From the NCBI GenBank assembly GCA_002337125.1, contig DDFJ01000004.1:558001-622000 (forward strand): a DNA stretch of 64,000 nt, read 5' to 3'. Positions 28,098-38,392 of the stretch are shown piece after piece (position 1 is the stretch's first letter; every line of letters starts with the position of its first letter). The DNA is from Chitinophagaceae bacterium UBA1931. Lineage in GTDB: Bacteria; Bacteroidota; Bacteroidia; Chitinophagales; Chitinophagaceae. The notes under the pieces were generated by a model. The model was not told the DNA's origin, did no database searches, and saw only the letters and a program-made list of their open reading frames with translations. Both the position numbers and the translations under genes were made by a program.

Positions 28098-29600
28098 TTA
28101 TAAGCTAGGTACCAGTTTAATGTAATCACACATCAACGGATTAGTTTCTTTAACTGTTGTGGCAGCAGCCACCAGGTAAATATTATAAACCGGGGAATAC
28201 TTACTGTTTGTAAATTCACCGATATACACTTCGTTATAGTTCTTTTCTGTAACTGTTGTATATGGAAATGTTGTGGCTGTTGGTAACCCTGGTGCCAGTT
28301 TTTGAGTAAACGTTAACGGAACAGCCGGGGGCACAGCTAATATAAAATCGTTCACTGCAACCCAGTAAGCCTTGTATTTAATGGAAGGCACTTCCTCAAT
28401 GTCATAACGCAGCCAGAAAGATGATACACCATGGTTATAAACCAGCACATCGGTATAATTATTTCCGGTAACGGGATTAAACTTTTCCCTGAAATAAGTA
28501 TTGCTTCTCCTGTTTACCAGGTAACCGGCATAGTTTTCTCCCTGGATCAGGTATGTTTTGAATTTACTTGCTGGCTGAACATTTAATTTGTTCATGATGT
28601 AAACAATACCGTTACTTGTTTTGATTGTTTTTACAATTGCTGATTTTTCAACCGGAAGTTTGGTTCCGAATTTAGATAAAACGGTATCAGGAATTGTTGC
28701 AGGATCGTACACTGTATCAACTGCAAAATCTTTCACTACATTCCAGCTTGTTACAAGTGTATTACTGTCGGTAGTGTTTGTAACGTAATAAGGTAAGAAT
28801 TTTGCTACTTCACTGTCCCATGTTCCATCAGCAAGCATAAACAAAGTATACTGTTTGCTTTCGTTTCTTAAATCATGCACTTTGTTCCAGAACAGGTTGG
28901 TATAAATTGAATCGGTTCCGGCTTGGTAAATAGGATCACCAGTTATTGGATTTACACCAGTTACAATTGCATTTGTAACATCATACACATTCCTGAACAA
29001 CGAAAGCATAAAGTTTTTTTGCTTGGCAGCAGCATTGGAATTGTTGTTTAAAAACTCCCAGCAGTTATCCAAGGCGGGCAGCATATTATCAGTTATCTGC
29101 AATAACCCGTTAGATGCATATTGGTTGGCTGTGGTAATATTGGCCAATTCAATTTTTGCACGGAGCATGTTGTTATACTTTCCGCTCAGCATCAGCAAAC
29201 GTTTTGTAACAGTTACTGAATTGGTGTTACAGAGTTGTGCTGTGATATGATTGCCTACAAACTTTTTCAGTTTGACAGGATCGTTGATCACAGTTGCATC
29301 AAGTGTTGCAATAGCGGTATTTGATGGAGCAAATACTGTATAATCTTTTGTAGAAGCAATCACCTGGTCATACCCTGTTTGAGTAAGATATTTTGCAAAT
29401 GTGCTGAGTTGCGGGTTGCTTTTAATCAACTCCAGCAAATTCTTATTTAAAGACGGATCTGTTACTGAATTATGGTCGTCAGTCGCTTTTGAACAGCTGT
29501 TCAGCAATAAGATTGCCAAACAAGCAGCAAAAGAAGAAAACCATTTAAACCTGCTGATCATAACTGTTTTTTTCATTTTGTTTTTGTAAACCTTCTTCAT
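28098..29600 (-). CDS. FAS1-FAS1-CBM-like surface lipoprotein
   Basis: 500 residues with an SPII signal (LLLNSC-SKATDD, lipid Cys about 36). The acidic DD soon after Cys fits a Bacteroidota surface-export signal. FAS1 domain 1 spans about 52-175 (VFAPSNTAI ... LLQITDNM). A second, degenerate FAS1 spans about 195-340 (YTLFMLADGTW ... GIVYIMNKLN). From about 350 to the end is a beta-sandwich opening 'YLIQGENYAGY' and closing 'MCDYIKLVPSL', which looks like the ends of CBM6/CBM35 modules. Proposed role: surface glycan-binding protein in the place SusE/SusF hold in classic loci (inference). Start 4 bp after the upstream FAS1 stop. Confidence 0.75.
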   Translation of the reverse strand: MKKVYKNKMKKTVMISRFKWFSSFAACLAILLLNSCSKATDDHNSVTDPSLNKNLLELIKSNPQLSTFAKYLTQTGYDQVIASTKDYTVFAPSNTAIATLDATVINDPVKLKKFVGNHITAQLCNTNSVTVTKRLLMLSGKYNNMLRAKIELANITTANQYASNGLLQITDNMLPALDNCWEFLNNNSNAAAKQKNFMLSLFRNVYDVTNAIVTGVNPITGDPIYQAGTDSIYTNLFWNKVHDLRNESKQYTLFMLADGTWDSEVAKFLPYYVTNTTDSNTLVTSWNVVKDFAVDTVYDPATIPDTVLSKFGTKLPVEKSAIVKTIKTSNGIVYIMNKLNVQPASKFKTYLIQGENYAGYLVNRRSNTYFREKFNPVTGNNYTDVLVYNHGVSSFWLRYDIEEVPSIKYKAYWVAVNDFILAVPPAVPLTFTQKLAPGLPTATTFPYTTVTEKNYNEVYIGEFTNSKYSPVYNIYLVAAATTVKETNPLMCDYIKLVPSL

Positions 29601-29604
29601 TTTA

Positions 29605-31296
29605 TTACTGGTAAATCAATGTACCATCGGGTCTGAACCTTGGCAATACCTGATCCTGGTCAATCGGAATAAAATGAATCATATCAAGGTTATTATTATT
29701 CTGTGTACCGTTGAGTGGCGTAATGCGTACGATCTGTTGTTTTGTAGTTGTAAATTCAATAACACCTACCTGTCGTGCAGCAAAAACGTTAGTGGTATTT
29801 TCAGTATACCGTTTCCATCCAATTGCTTCCAGTTCAGCATCTGTACCGGAAGGACGGTTTTCAGTAAAGTTCATGGTACGTTGCATCAATGTTCCATTTA
29901 CTTCCACCTGGCAAAGCATGTTTGAACTGCTTGATTGTTTTTGTGCCCTGTAACAAACCCAAACTTTATATTTTCCTTTTACAATTGGAGGAGTGCGCAA
30001 TTCCCACCAGATTGGCCTGTTGGGTAAACCCATTGGCAACATGTTTACATCATTGTTATACGCATAGTTTGTGATTGAACTTGCGCTTGAGTAAACGTAT
30101 GAGAGTGTATTTGTGCTTGCCAGCGGACCCCAACCCCAGTACTGATCTTTGATTGGATTATCTGCTTCAGTTGCACGTTTAAAATCGTAGTTGGCCTTTT
30201 TATAGTAAGCAGGCAACTTTTTAATTTCATCAAAAGAAGATACATCCCAGTAAAGAGCAGTTGGTTTCCTGTATTTTACCATGAAATGAGCTCTTGCATC
30301 ATGCCATACACCGTTAGTAGCCGCATTATCACTCTTTGTACGGTCGAGTTTCACACCAATTTCCAGCACACCGTTAAACTCATCCTGGTTAATTACTACA
30401 TCCTGGTCAATTAATTTAACACTGATTACTTCCTGTGGCAGCCACGTTTCATGAGTGGGAGTAGAAATGATATCTCCAAGAAATTTAAGTCCCTGGCTGA
30501 TATGGTATGCAACATACATATTAAGACTATCGTTTGCCAGTGCAGGATTTCCTGTTTTGCAATATTTTGCTTTCAGTGCAGCATAACTGGTGAAACCACT
30601 ATCGGCTAAAGCCTGGTTATTTTCAGCCAGTACTGTTATCCAACGTTTTGATGTATCACTGTTTACCACATTCAGCTTATCAAAATATCCTGTTTCTTTC
30701 ATTGCCTGAACGAAAATGGAATAGTTGCTGTTTGCTTCCAGTTGCTGTGAAATTGTTTTTGTGGCGGGTGTCATCACATTATCAATTACATGAATTATAC
30801 CGTTACCCACTTTTACATTGGAATTTAAAACAGTTGCCTGGCGGTTAATCTGGTAGCTTGATATGCCTGCTTTATTTACAACAGAAGTAACAAGATATTG
30901 ACCATACATTGTAATAACCGGCATTTTACCATCAGTAAAAGAACTGGTATATAATGTATCGCCTAAGAGATGCAGGCGAACCATATCTTTTAACACGTTA
31001 ATATCAGCAGCATCTACAGAGCTTGCACCAATATTTTTCAGGTACGTTGTTACGCCACTGTTTGTAGGAGCAAAGCAGGTGTATGCGCCATATGCATTCA
31101 GAAATGCAGCTGTACCTGTACGTTCAAGTATCTGGCGGAACAATGAAAAGGAATCAAGATGTTTATCGAGATACCCAACAATGTTTACGTCGGTTGTAGT
31201 GGTTTCAACAATATTGATTTTTTTGCAACCTGGCGTAACCACTGATGCAAGATAAATACTGATGATTCCGGCTATGATAAAGAGTTTTCTTTTCAT
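29605..31296 (-). CDS. FAS1-FAS1-CBM-like surface lipoprotein
   Basis: 563 residues with an SPII signal (VVTPGC-KKIN, lipid Cys 24). FAS1 domain 1 spans about 38-177, with 'AYTCFAPTNSGV' and the closing 'GNGIIHVIDNVM' that defines the fold's second conserved box. FAS1 domain 2 spans about 185-335. The C-terminal third (about 360-550) is a jelly-roll-like region with 'WWELRTPPIVKGKYKVWVCYR', 'CQVEVNG' and the end 'NNNLDMIHFIPI', again resembling CBM6/35. It lies between SusD (12 bp upstream) and the other FAS1-CBM gene (4 bp downstream). Probably displayed at the surface and binds substrate (inference). Confidence 0.75.
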   Translation of the reverse strand: MKRKLFIIAGIISIYLASVVTPGCKKINIVETTTTDVNIVGYLDKHLDSFSLFRQILERTGTAAFLNAYGAYTCFAPTNSGVTTYLKNIGASSVDAADINVLKDMVRLHLLGDTLYTSSFTDGKMPVITMYGQYLVTSVVNKAGISSYQINRQATVLNSNVKVGNGIIHVIDNVMTPATKTISQQLEANSNYSIFVQAMKETGYFDKLNVVNSDTSKRWITVLAENNQALADSGFTSYAALKAKYCKTGNPALANDSLNMYVAYHISQGLKFLGDIISTPTHETWLPQEVISVKLIDQDVVINQDEFNGVLEIGVKLDRTKSDNAATNGVWHDARAHFMVKYRKPTALYWDVSSFDEIKKLPAYYKKANYDFKRATEADNPIKDQYWGWGPLASTNTLSYVYSSASSITNYAYNNDVNMLPMGLPNRPIWWELRTPPIVKGKYKVWVCYRAQKQSSSSNMLCQVEVNGTLMQRTMNFTENRPSGTDAELEAIGWKRYTENTTNVFAARQVGVIEFTTTKQQIVRITPLNGTQNNNNLDMIHFIPIDQDQVLPRFRPDGTLIYQ

Positions 31297-31308
31297 ACAC
31301 TGCTTTTA

Positions 31309-32862
31309 TTATTTATAAAAGGGGTTTTGTACCAATAATTTGTTTGTTTGCAATTCGTATATATAAATGGGCAGATAATGGCTGTTCTTATCTTTCATTT
31401 TTGCCTGGGCCGATTGCTGCATATTGGATGGTGCACTCTGAGCAACCATATTCAGCAAAAGTGAAAGCCGTTCGTAGTTATTACGCTTCGCATTACGCAG
31501 TACGTCGAACCAGCGTTTTCCTTCAAAACAAAACTCCCGTTCACGTTCCATTAAAATATATTCCTGGATAAGATATTTATCAGTTGCAGCAGGAGTAAGT
31601 GCAGTTGATGCCAGCGCATTGGCTCTTGTGCGGATAGTGTTAATGATATCAATTGCCCCTTGTCCGTTACCTGTTTCATTCAATGCTTCTGCCTTCATCA
31701 GCAAAACATCTGCATAACGGTAGAAGAACCAATGAGCATAGCTCTGATCAGCAGTTCGTAAAGATGTTGCAGTTGCACCCATGTATTTCCAGATAGTTTG
31801 AGTAGCGGCACGTACAGAAGCACCGTCACCCCTTATATCATAGTTCTTATCGTTAGTATAATCAACAGAGAATACACGATCCATCAAATCTGCCGCAGCA
31901 ACCCAACGCCTTGAACTTACACTTGAAGAAAATATGCTGTAAAATGGATTTAACCGTTGCAAACTGTACTGCAGTTCAAAAATTCCTTCGTTTGAATTAC
32001 CATTAAAATACAATGTATTAAACCATGAATCGTTGTAATCATAAATGGGAGGATTAACCGAAGCTCCCCTGATTAAACCAAATTTACCGGAGTTAATTAC
32101 TTTGTTACATTCAGTGATACATTCGTTGTATTTATCCATCCACAAATACACATCAGCAAGAATGGTATTGATGGTGTAAACTGTAACCCGGCCTTTATCG
32201 GAAGCAACATCACCATAAGTTTTTACAGCTTTTGTTTCTGCCAGTTTCAGATCAGCTACAATCTGCATTAAAACCGAATCCTTAGAAGATTTGGGAATCG
32301 GGGTAATTTTTTCATCGCTTAATGTTGCATCAAGTTTCATTGGTACATCGCCAAATGTTCTTACAAGATAGAAATACATCAACGCCCTGATTGTAAGTGC
32401 TTCGCTCAGGTAATTATCCAGTTGTGCCTGTGTAAATGTATTATCAGTAACAAGTACTTCCGGAGCCTTCTCAATCACTGTATTACAGAAATTGATTGTA
32501 CGGTAAAACGGACGCCAGTTGGTATTCACATTTGTAGGCTGAATGTTTACATTAATCAATGCAATATCATCAGCACTTGTAGCTGTTGCCGCAGCAATAT
32601 CATCAGCCCGGCATTCACCCCAGATAAACAGCTGCTCAGACAATGAAGGAACATAAGTTGTGCTTCCGTATGAACCGGAAGAAGATTCCATCATGGAAGA
32701 GTAAATACCAATTACTGATGCCTGAACCTGCTCTTTGGTTTTCCAGAATTCTTCTTTAATAATACCATCCTGTGGTTTAAGATCGAGCCACTTTTTGCAA
32801 CCTGTTAAACCTGCTACCAGGATAATTAAAAAGGAAGTAAGTATAATTAATCTCGTTTTCAT
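31309..32862 (-). CDS. SusD/RagB family outer-membrane lipoprotein
   Basis: 517 residues; SPII signal with lipid Cys 22 (LTGC-KKWLDLKPQDG). N-terminal 'FWKTKEQVQASVIGIYSSMM', central 'LSEALTIRALMYFYLVRTFGDVPMKL' (the TPR-type helix typical of SusD) and C-terminal 'LMEREREFCFEGKRWFDVLRNAKRNN' with 'HYLPIYIYELQTNKLLVQNPFYK' are standard. It works as the lid and glycan receptor of the SusC encoded 15 bp upstream (32878-36129). Confidence 0.94.
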   Translation of the reverse strand: MKTRLIILTSFLIILVAGLTGCKKWLDLKPQDGIIKEEFWKTKEQVQASVIGIYSSMMESSSGSYGSTTYVPSLSEQLFIWGECRADDIAAATATSADDIALINVNIQPTNVNTNWRPFYRTINFCNTVIEKAPEVLVTDNTFTQAQLDNYLSEALTIRALMYFYLVRTFGDVPMKLDATLSDEKITPIPKSSKDSVLMQIVADLKLAETKAVKTYGDVASDKGRVTVYTINTILADVYLWMDKYNECITECNKVINSGKFGLIRGASVNPPIYDYNDSWFNTLYFNGNSNEGIFELQYSLQRLNPFYSIFSSSVSSRRWVAAADLMDRVFSVDYTNDKNYDIRGDGASVRAATQTIWKYMGATATSLRTADQSYAHWFFYRYADVLLMKAEALNETGNGQGAIDIINTIRTRANALASTALTPAATDKYLIQEYILMEREREFCFEGKRWFDVLRNAKRNNYERLSLLLNMVAQSAPSNMQQSAQAKMKDKNSHYLPIYIYELQTNKLLVQNPFYK

Positions 32863-32877
32863 GTTTCATTTTTAATA

Positions 32878-35800
32878 TTAAAATCCAGCAACAATACCTA
32901 TTACAATATTTTTTGATGGTGGTGTCATTGAATAATCATAAGCAACCCTGAACGGATCAGAACCACGGGTAGAAATTTCAGGATCCTGTCCGAGGTAATT
33001 GGTAAACGTAAACAGGTTTTCAGCAGTTACATAAAGGCTGAATGTTTTCATCTTCATTTTTTTGAGTGCTTTCTTATCTAAATTATAACGTGCTGTCACT
33101 GTTCTGAAACGGATATAAGATGCATCTTCCACATAACGGTCGCTGCCCAGCCAGTTATAACCTGCACCATACAACGCTCTTGGCATATCTGTTACATCAC
33201 CTTCTTTTCTCCAACGGCGAAGTACTGCTGTACTCTGGTTATCGAAGTAGTACATATTGGTGGTGTTCATCTTGGTTCCGTTCACCACATCATATCCCCA
33301 GCGGAAACTGAAGAAAGTTGATACTTTCAGATTTTTCCATGTTACTGAAGGACCAAAACCACCTGACAATTTAGGGTTACTGTTGCCGAGGTAAACCACA
33401 TCCATATAATTAATATTACCATCATGGTTAACATCTTCATACATGGCATCACCCGGTTGGAAAACATAATCAGTTTGAGGATAATTGAAACGTGTATAAA
33501 TAATCTGGCCATTAGGTCCGATGATTGGATTTCCCTTCACATCTGATGCAATGGTTGATGCTTTGTCTTTATAAACTCCTTTGTACTTATATCCATAAAA
33601 TGATCCAAACGGATTATTGATCTGCAGCAAACGGAGATATTCTCCATTCTTTGTAACATCACCTTTCTGGTTTGGATAGAGTTCTGAAATTTCACGGATG
33701 ATATTCTGGTTGGCAGAAATATTAAAATCAAAACCAACTGTTATTTTTTTAGTTTTTACAGGTTGTGTCCAAACTGCAAGTTCCCATCCCTGGTTATCCA
33801 TTGTACCAACGTTCATGAACAACGAATTATAACCGGTATAAGATGCAATCTGCAAACCATCGAAGAACATATCATTTGTTCTGTTCTTATAAACTTCAGC
33901 ATCCAAACGCAATCTTGAATTGAACATACTCAGGTTAAACCCTACGTTTGTTCCTGTTAATGTTTGCCACTTCAGGTTTTTCAATTCCATTCTTGATGGA
34001 TAAATACCTGCCTGGTCTAAGTATGTATAACCATATGTTGTATACGTATTATAGAACAGGTAATCATAGCGGGGAACTTCACCTGCAATACCATAACTTG
34101 CCCTGAAGCTAAGATCATCGAGCTTCTTAAATTTCTTCAGGAATTTTTCATCCGAAGCTCTCCATCTTACAGAAACTGACGGGAAAGTACCATACCTGTA
34201 GTTAGGTCCAAATCTTGAGTTACCATCGCCACGGATTGTTGCGTTGATAAGATACCTGTCTTTATATCCATACTGTACACCAATCAATGCACCAACCGAA
34301 CGGTTTTGAGATGAACCTGATACAGCATTCAGTTCAGCATTTTGCGTACGTGAAGCAATAGAAGGATCCACCAGCAATGAAGACGCTGTATTAGATGTCA
34401 TCATTTCCTGGTAAATAGCTTTATAATCATTGGTAAGAATGTTCATATACGCCTGAACATTATGATTTTCATTTTTGATATGTGGCGTATAAATCAAACT
34501 TGTTTTTGTTCCCACACTAAAAGCATCGATGTCTCCATCATAAGCCCTGTTTACAACGGTTTCAGTGTTGGGACGACCGGTTGCAATTTGCGGAAGGAAG
34601 CTGTTGTTTTTTGTATTGTTGATATCGAACTGCACATCAAAAGTAGCTTTCAGTACTTTTTTGATGATGTCGTAATCAATCTGGAAACGGGGAATAATCC
34701 TGTCGCCTAATACAGTATACTTTGCTTTATCAGCCATTGCCACAGGATTGTAAATGCGGCTGTATTGTCCCTGTACGTTTGAAGCAGGTGAAAAATAGTT
34801 TGTTGTAAGATCTCCTTGTTCATTGTATTCAAACACGCTCTGGTTAGGCATTTTAATGTATGCCATACCACGAATGGTTGATTCGCTGCTTGAAAGATAG
34901 TTTCTTGCCTGGTTAGAGTGTGTGTAAGAAAAGCTGGTAAAGAATTTGATTTTTTCTGACACTGTATAGTCGAGATTGATACGTGTGTTTACACGTTGCA
35001 ATCCTGTACCAATAGTAATACCTTTCTGATCAAAGAAACCTACCGATGCAAAGTATTTTGCTTTTTCACCACCACCGGTTAAACTTACAGTGTGATCCTG
35101 TTGATAACCTTGCCGTGAAATAGCTTTAATCCAGTTTGTATTGTTACTGTAATTATTATACCAGTAAGGATCGTTTGGATCATAGTTAAACTCCCTGAAA
35201 GTAGTTGTATTCAATGTAGAACCGTTCCTGTTCATATAAGCTTCAGGAATAAGTGTTGAGTACTGATCACCATTTAAGAGCGGAATCGGATCTGGTACAA
35301 AGTTCATTGTTCCTTTAAACGAATATGTAATAGAAGGTTTTCCTATACTTCCTCTTTTTGTTGTAATCACCAATACACCGTTTGCTGCTTTAGCACCCCA
35401 TATAGCTGTTGCTGCCGCATCTTTGAGTACTGTAATTTCTTTAATATCAGAAGGTGAAATATTTAACAACTGTGCATAGCCTTGTTCATCTGCAGTACCA
35501 AAGTTGAAATCGCTGGGGATTTCTGTTTCATAAGGCATACCATCCAGAACAATCATTGGAATACCAGTTGAGTTAATGGAAGAAACACCCCTGATACGAA
35601 TGTTCATTGCAGCACCGGGATCACCACTTGTTGCTGTAATATCCACACCACTCAAACGACCCTGCAATTGCTGATCGATACTTGGTGCTCCCATCTCTTC
35701 CATTTCTTTTGCACTGATTCTTGACACAGCTGTGGTAAGATCCTTTTCAGGAATATTCACCATACCATTTGAATGAGATGGCCTTGCCACAACCACCACT

Positions 35801-36129
35801 TCACCTAAATCGCCTTGTGAATCTTCCAATGAAAGATTAATGGTCGTACGTCCGTTAAGTTTTTGAGTAACTGTTTTATAACCGATGTTGGAAAACGAAA
35901 TCCTGTTTTTGGGATTTACATTTTTCAACACAAAGTTTCCTTCAATGTCTGTTTGTGTACCACGTACAATACGGTTATCTGCATCCATTTCCGAAACAGA
36001 AACACCATGAATTGGCTTGCCGTCTTTGTCCGTAATTTTTCCTTTTACAACTGCTTGTGCATAAGCAGCCAGTCCAACAACTGTAAACAGCATTGTAAAA
36101 GAAAACAGTTTCAAAAGTTTATTCCACAT
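32878..36129 (-). CDS. SusC/RagA family TonB-dependent outer-membrane transporter
   Basis: 1083 residues from the ATG at 36129; an ATG at 36150 is in frame. The signal peptide ends LAAYAQ. Order: carboxypeptidase-regulatory-like domain ('VVKGKITDKDGKPIHGVSVSEMD'), a link with 'LGEVVVVARPSHSNG', plug with 'RIRGVSSINSTGIPMIVLDGMPYE' and 'ITVLKDAAATAIWGAKAANGVLVITTKRG', then the barrel with C-terminal 'PPSKNIVIGIVAGF'. The aromatic C-terminal residue fits BAM recognition. It follows the four-FAS1 gene by 22 bp and precedes its SusD by 15 bp. Confidence 0.94.
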   Translation of the reverse strand: MWNKLLKLFSFTMLFTVVGLAAYAQAVVKGKITDKDGKPIHGVSVSEMDADNRIVRGTQTDIEGNFVLKNVNPKNRISFSNIGYKTVTQKLNGRTTINLSLEDSQGDLGEVVVVARPSHSNGMVNIPEKDLTTAVSRISAKEMEEMGAPSIDQQLQGRLSGVDITATSGDPGAAMNIRIRGVSSINSTGIPMIVLDGMPYETEIPSDFNFGTADEQGYAQLLNISPSDIKEITVLKDAAATAIWGAKAANGVLVITTKRGSIGKPSITYSFKGTMNFVPDPIPLLNGDQYSTLIPEAYMNRNGSTLNTTTFREFNYDPNDPYWYNNYSNNTNWIKAISRQGYQQDHTVSLTGGGEKAKYFASVGFFDQKGITIGTGLQRVNTRINLDYTVSEKIKFFTSFSYTHSNQARNYLSSSESTIRGMAYIKMPNQSVFEYNEQGDLTTNYFSPASNVQGQYSRIYNPVAMADKAKYTVLGDRIIPRFQIDYDIIKKVLKATFDVQFDINNTKNNSFLPQIATGRPNTETVVNRAYDGDIDAFSVGTKTSLIYTPHIKNENHNVQAYMNILTNDYKAIYQEMMTSNTASSLLVDPSIASRTQNAELNAVSGSSQNRSVGALIGVQYGYKDRYLINATIRGDGNSRFGPNYRYGTFPSVSVRWRASDEKFLKKFKKLDDLSFRASYGIAGEVPRYDYLFYNTYTTYGYTYLDQAGIYPSRMELKNLKWQTLTGTNVGFNLSMFNSRLRLDAEVYKNRTNDMFFDGLQIASYTGYNSLFMNVGTMDNQGWELAVWTQPVKTKKITVGFDFNISANQNIIREISELYPNQKGDVTKNGEYLRLLQINNPFGSFYGYKYKGVYKDKASTIASDVKGNPIIGPNGQIIYTRFNYPQTDYVFQPGDAMYEDVNHDGNINYMDVVYLGNSNPKLSGGFGPSVTWKNLKVSTFFSFRWGYDVVNGTKMNTTNMYYFDNQSTAVLRRWRKEGDVTDMPRALYGAGYNWLGSDRYVEDASYIRFRTVTARYNLDKKALKKMKMKTFSLYVTAENLFTFTNYLGQDPEISTRGSDPFRVAYDYSMTPPSKNIVIGIVAGF

Positions 36130-36151
36130 ATATTTACGTGTTTGGGTCATT

Positions 36152-38392
36152 TTAATTTGATCTCAGGTAATTATCAATAAGGTGAATGGTGCACCTGTTA
36201 CTCAGGTTATTGCTTGATGAAACAATTACATTGGCCGACCTGCTCTTCATATCGTTCAGGATAATATTATTCGGCGCTGAATTGTTGACGAAAATGGTAG
36301 AAGGATCACCGTTCGAAAACTTGAAGAGTGTTTCAAATGTTCCACTCTCCTGTCCATCGGTAGCAATGTTTTTCTTATTGAGAATATGATAATAAATAAA
36401 GTTGGCTACAAGTTCCCTGTCGGCTGCTGTGTAAGTACTTGTTGTAAAGTTGGGCACTTTATTAGGAGCCGTTCCTGTACCCGGAAGTAATCCAGCATTT
36501 ACTGCTGCAACAATTGCCGCATTATTCGGAACAAAGAAGGTATAGAACGAACCGGAAGCTACAGAAAGGATTTCACCGGTTGTTGTATTGTAAATTGGCG
36601 AACCTTTCAGGTATTGCACAAAATAATAGTATTGTGAATTTGTTGCAGAGGTTCCACCTAAGGTCTCAAGATGTTTTCCAATTGTTTTTTCGCTGAACTG
36701 GAGCAGGTTATTGATATAATAAACTGTTCCGTTCTTGGTTGTTTTCTTATTTGTTACTGTTGCTGTTGTTCCAGCATCGCCATTACCTGCACATACAACA
36801 GTGTTATTATTAAATTTTACAAACTCACCACTGTAAGACATTCCCACACCAGTACCAGCAAGACTTGATATATCTCTTCCAGGAATAACATGCATATTCA
36901 GAATACGCTGTAACCGAACAAGACAAGAAGATCCGGTAACATCTGCACCTCCAGTTGGCGGGTGGTAACGCCATTGTTCATTTACATTATTACTAACCGT
37001 AGGATCAGCTGTGTAACCAGCAGCATTGAATGTTGCGTTGTCAACAAGGAAAAGCGTATAATTCTGGCGGATGTTTGAAATCTGGTATTTCAGATCAAGG
37101 TTCAGCAAACTTGTCATGATTGAATAGTTCGGATCAAGATATGCCTTACCATAAACGCTGCTGAATACGTTTGCTTCCTGCACTTTATTGGTACCATAAA
37201 AAATACCATTGCTCAGCACTTTCTTATCAGTGATATCGGTGTTCTTATCAAAACGGGCTTCTTCACCAACTGAACTATAAGTTGAGGCGAATTTTGAAGG
37301 CCACACTGCAGTACGCCACATGTGTGCATTAATAAAGTCATAAATCACATTAACTGGCAATGCATCAATACTCGTATAATGCTCAAGCAAAACGGTGTTA
37401 ATGTAATTTGTAAGTGCTGCATTTTCAGGAACAAACATTGTGTAAGTATCTGCCTGTGCATCATTGTCCTGCAGCTTTAAGAAGTTTTCATTATTGGGGG
37501 AGAATGCAAGATTTGAATTATACACTTTCGTGTAAATATCAGCTGCTGCTCCATAAATATTTTTATAGTTAGTTGAAACCGTCTGGTTTAAAACATACTG
37601 TACCAGGAAACGGTCAAGTATTTTTTTGAATTCACTGTATTTGGGATTACTGCCGATATATTCATCAATACTTGGCAAAGATGTAATCACTTTATTAATC
37701 ACATGAATTACACCGTTCTCCGCTGCAATATCTTTTTCAATAACCTTGGCATCTACAATATTAAAGCCTGTATAAGTTGTATTGGGATAAAAATAATTGT
37801 AATCGGCTGCTGTTAAACCTTTACCGGTCATAAAACCGGTTTCAAAAATGGGAACATGCTTGTTGTTATTATCTGCATCCACATAATAAACAGATCCGTT
37901 ATTATTACGGTTCGATGCAATTGCTTTAATAGCAGCACCTGTTATATTTACAGTATTGTAAATGCCAGTATAATTTGCTGTTCTTCTTTTAAACGCAGCA
38001 TTTTCAATCCAGCCGGTATTGCTTTGGTAATCAGCAATACGCTCCTGCTTAAAGGCATTGTAAACCAGGCAATAGGTTACAATTTTGCGGCAGGTAGCTG
38101 AATCAAGTGCATCAGCTCCACTGATATTGTTATCAGCATAATAAACTTTAAATGCAGAATCGTGCGGTGCAAAAAGCGTCCAGTAACCGGCTGCAGAAAG
38201 CGTTTCTTTATACCCTGCTTTGTCTATCAATTTCAGCAACTGCGTAAAGTTTCCTTTTGTTTGCAACAATTGATAAATAGGCTGTTCGAGAGTAGCCGGA
38301 CGGCTGTAATAATCATCGAACTTCTTTTTACATGCAAATAATGATGTTGTGAGTGCAACAATAATGAAGACCTGTTTCATAATCTTATACAT
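36152..38392 (-). CDS. Four-FAS1-domain outer-membrane lipoprotein
   Basis: 746 residues from the ATG at 38392 (38380 and 38407 are in-frame alternatives). SPII signal LTTSLFAC-KKKFDDYY, with DD near the lipid Cys. Four FAS1 repeats can be traced: about 35-235 (YWTLFAPHDSAF ... GVIHVINKVITS), 240-415 (YTMFVPENAAL ... GIFYGTNKV), 420-580 (YTLFLVDNATF ... GTVYYINNLLQ) and 585-746 (YTFFVPNNAAI ... CTIHLIDNYLRSN). No extra catalytic domain is seen. FAS1 domains mediate adhesion or carbohydrate/protein contacts. As the first gene of the seven-gene operon, with a leader of about 230 nt, it may be the main substrate-capture protein (inference). Confidence 0.8.
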   Translation of the reverse strand: MYKIMKQVFIIVALTTSLFACKKKFDDYYSRPATLEQPIYQLLQTKGNFTQLLKLIDKAGYKETLSAAGYWTLFAPHDSAFKVYYADNNISGADALDSATCRKIVTYCLVYNAFKQERIADYQSNTGWIENAAFKRRTANYTGIYNTVNITGAAIKAIASNRNNNGSVYYVDADNNNKHVPIFETGFMTGKGLTAADYNYFYPNTTYTGFNIVDAKVIEKDIAAENGVIHVINKVITSLPSIDEYIGSNPKYSEFKKILDRFLVQYVLNQTVSTNYKNIYGAAADIYTKVYNSNLAFSPNNENFLKLQDNDAQADTYTMFVPENAALTNYINTVLLEHYTSIDALPVNVIYDFINAHMWRTAVWPSKFASTYSSVGEEARFDKNTDITDKKVLSNGIFYGTNKVQEANVFSSVYGKAYLDPNYSIMTSLLNLDLKYQISNIRQNYTLFLVDNATFNAAGYTADPTVSNNVNEQWRYHPPTGGADVTGSSCLVRLQRILNMHVIPGRDISSLAGTGVGMSYSGEFVKFNNNTVVCAGNGDAGTTATVTNKKTTKNGTVYYINNLLQFSEKTIGKHLETLGGTSATNSQYYYFVQYLKGSPIYNTTTGEILSVASGSFYTFFVPNNAAIVAAVNAGLLPGTGTAPNKVPNFTTSTYTAADRELVANFIYYHILNKKNIATDGQESGTFETLFKFSNGDPSTIFVNNSAPNNIILNDMKSRSANVIVSSSNNLSNRCTIHLIDNYLRSN

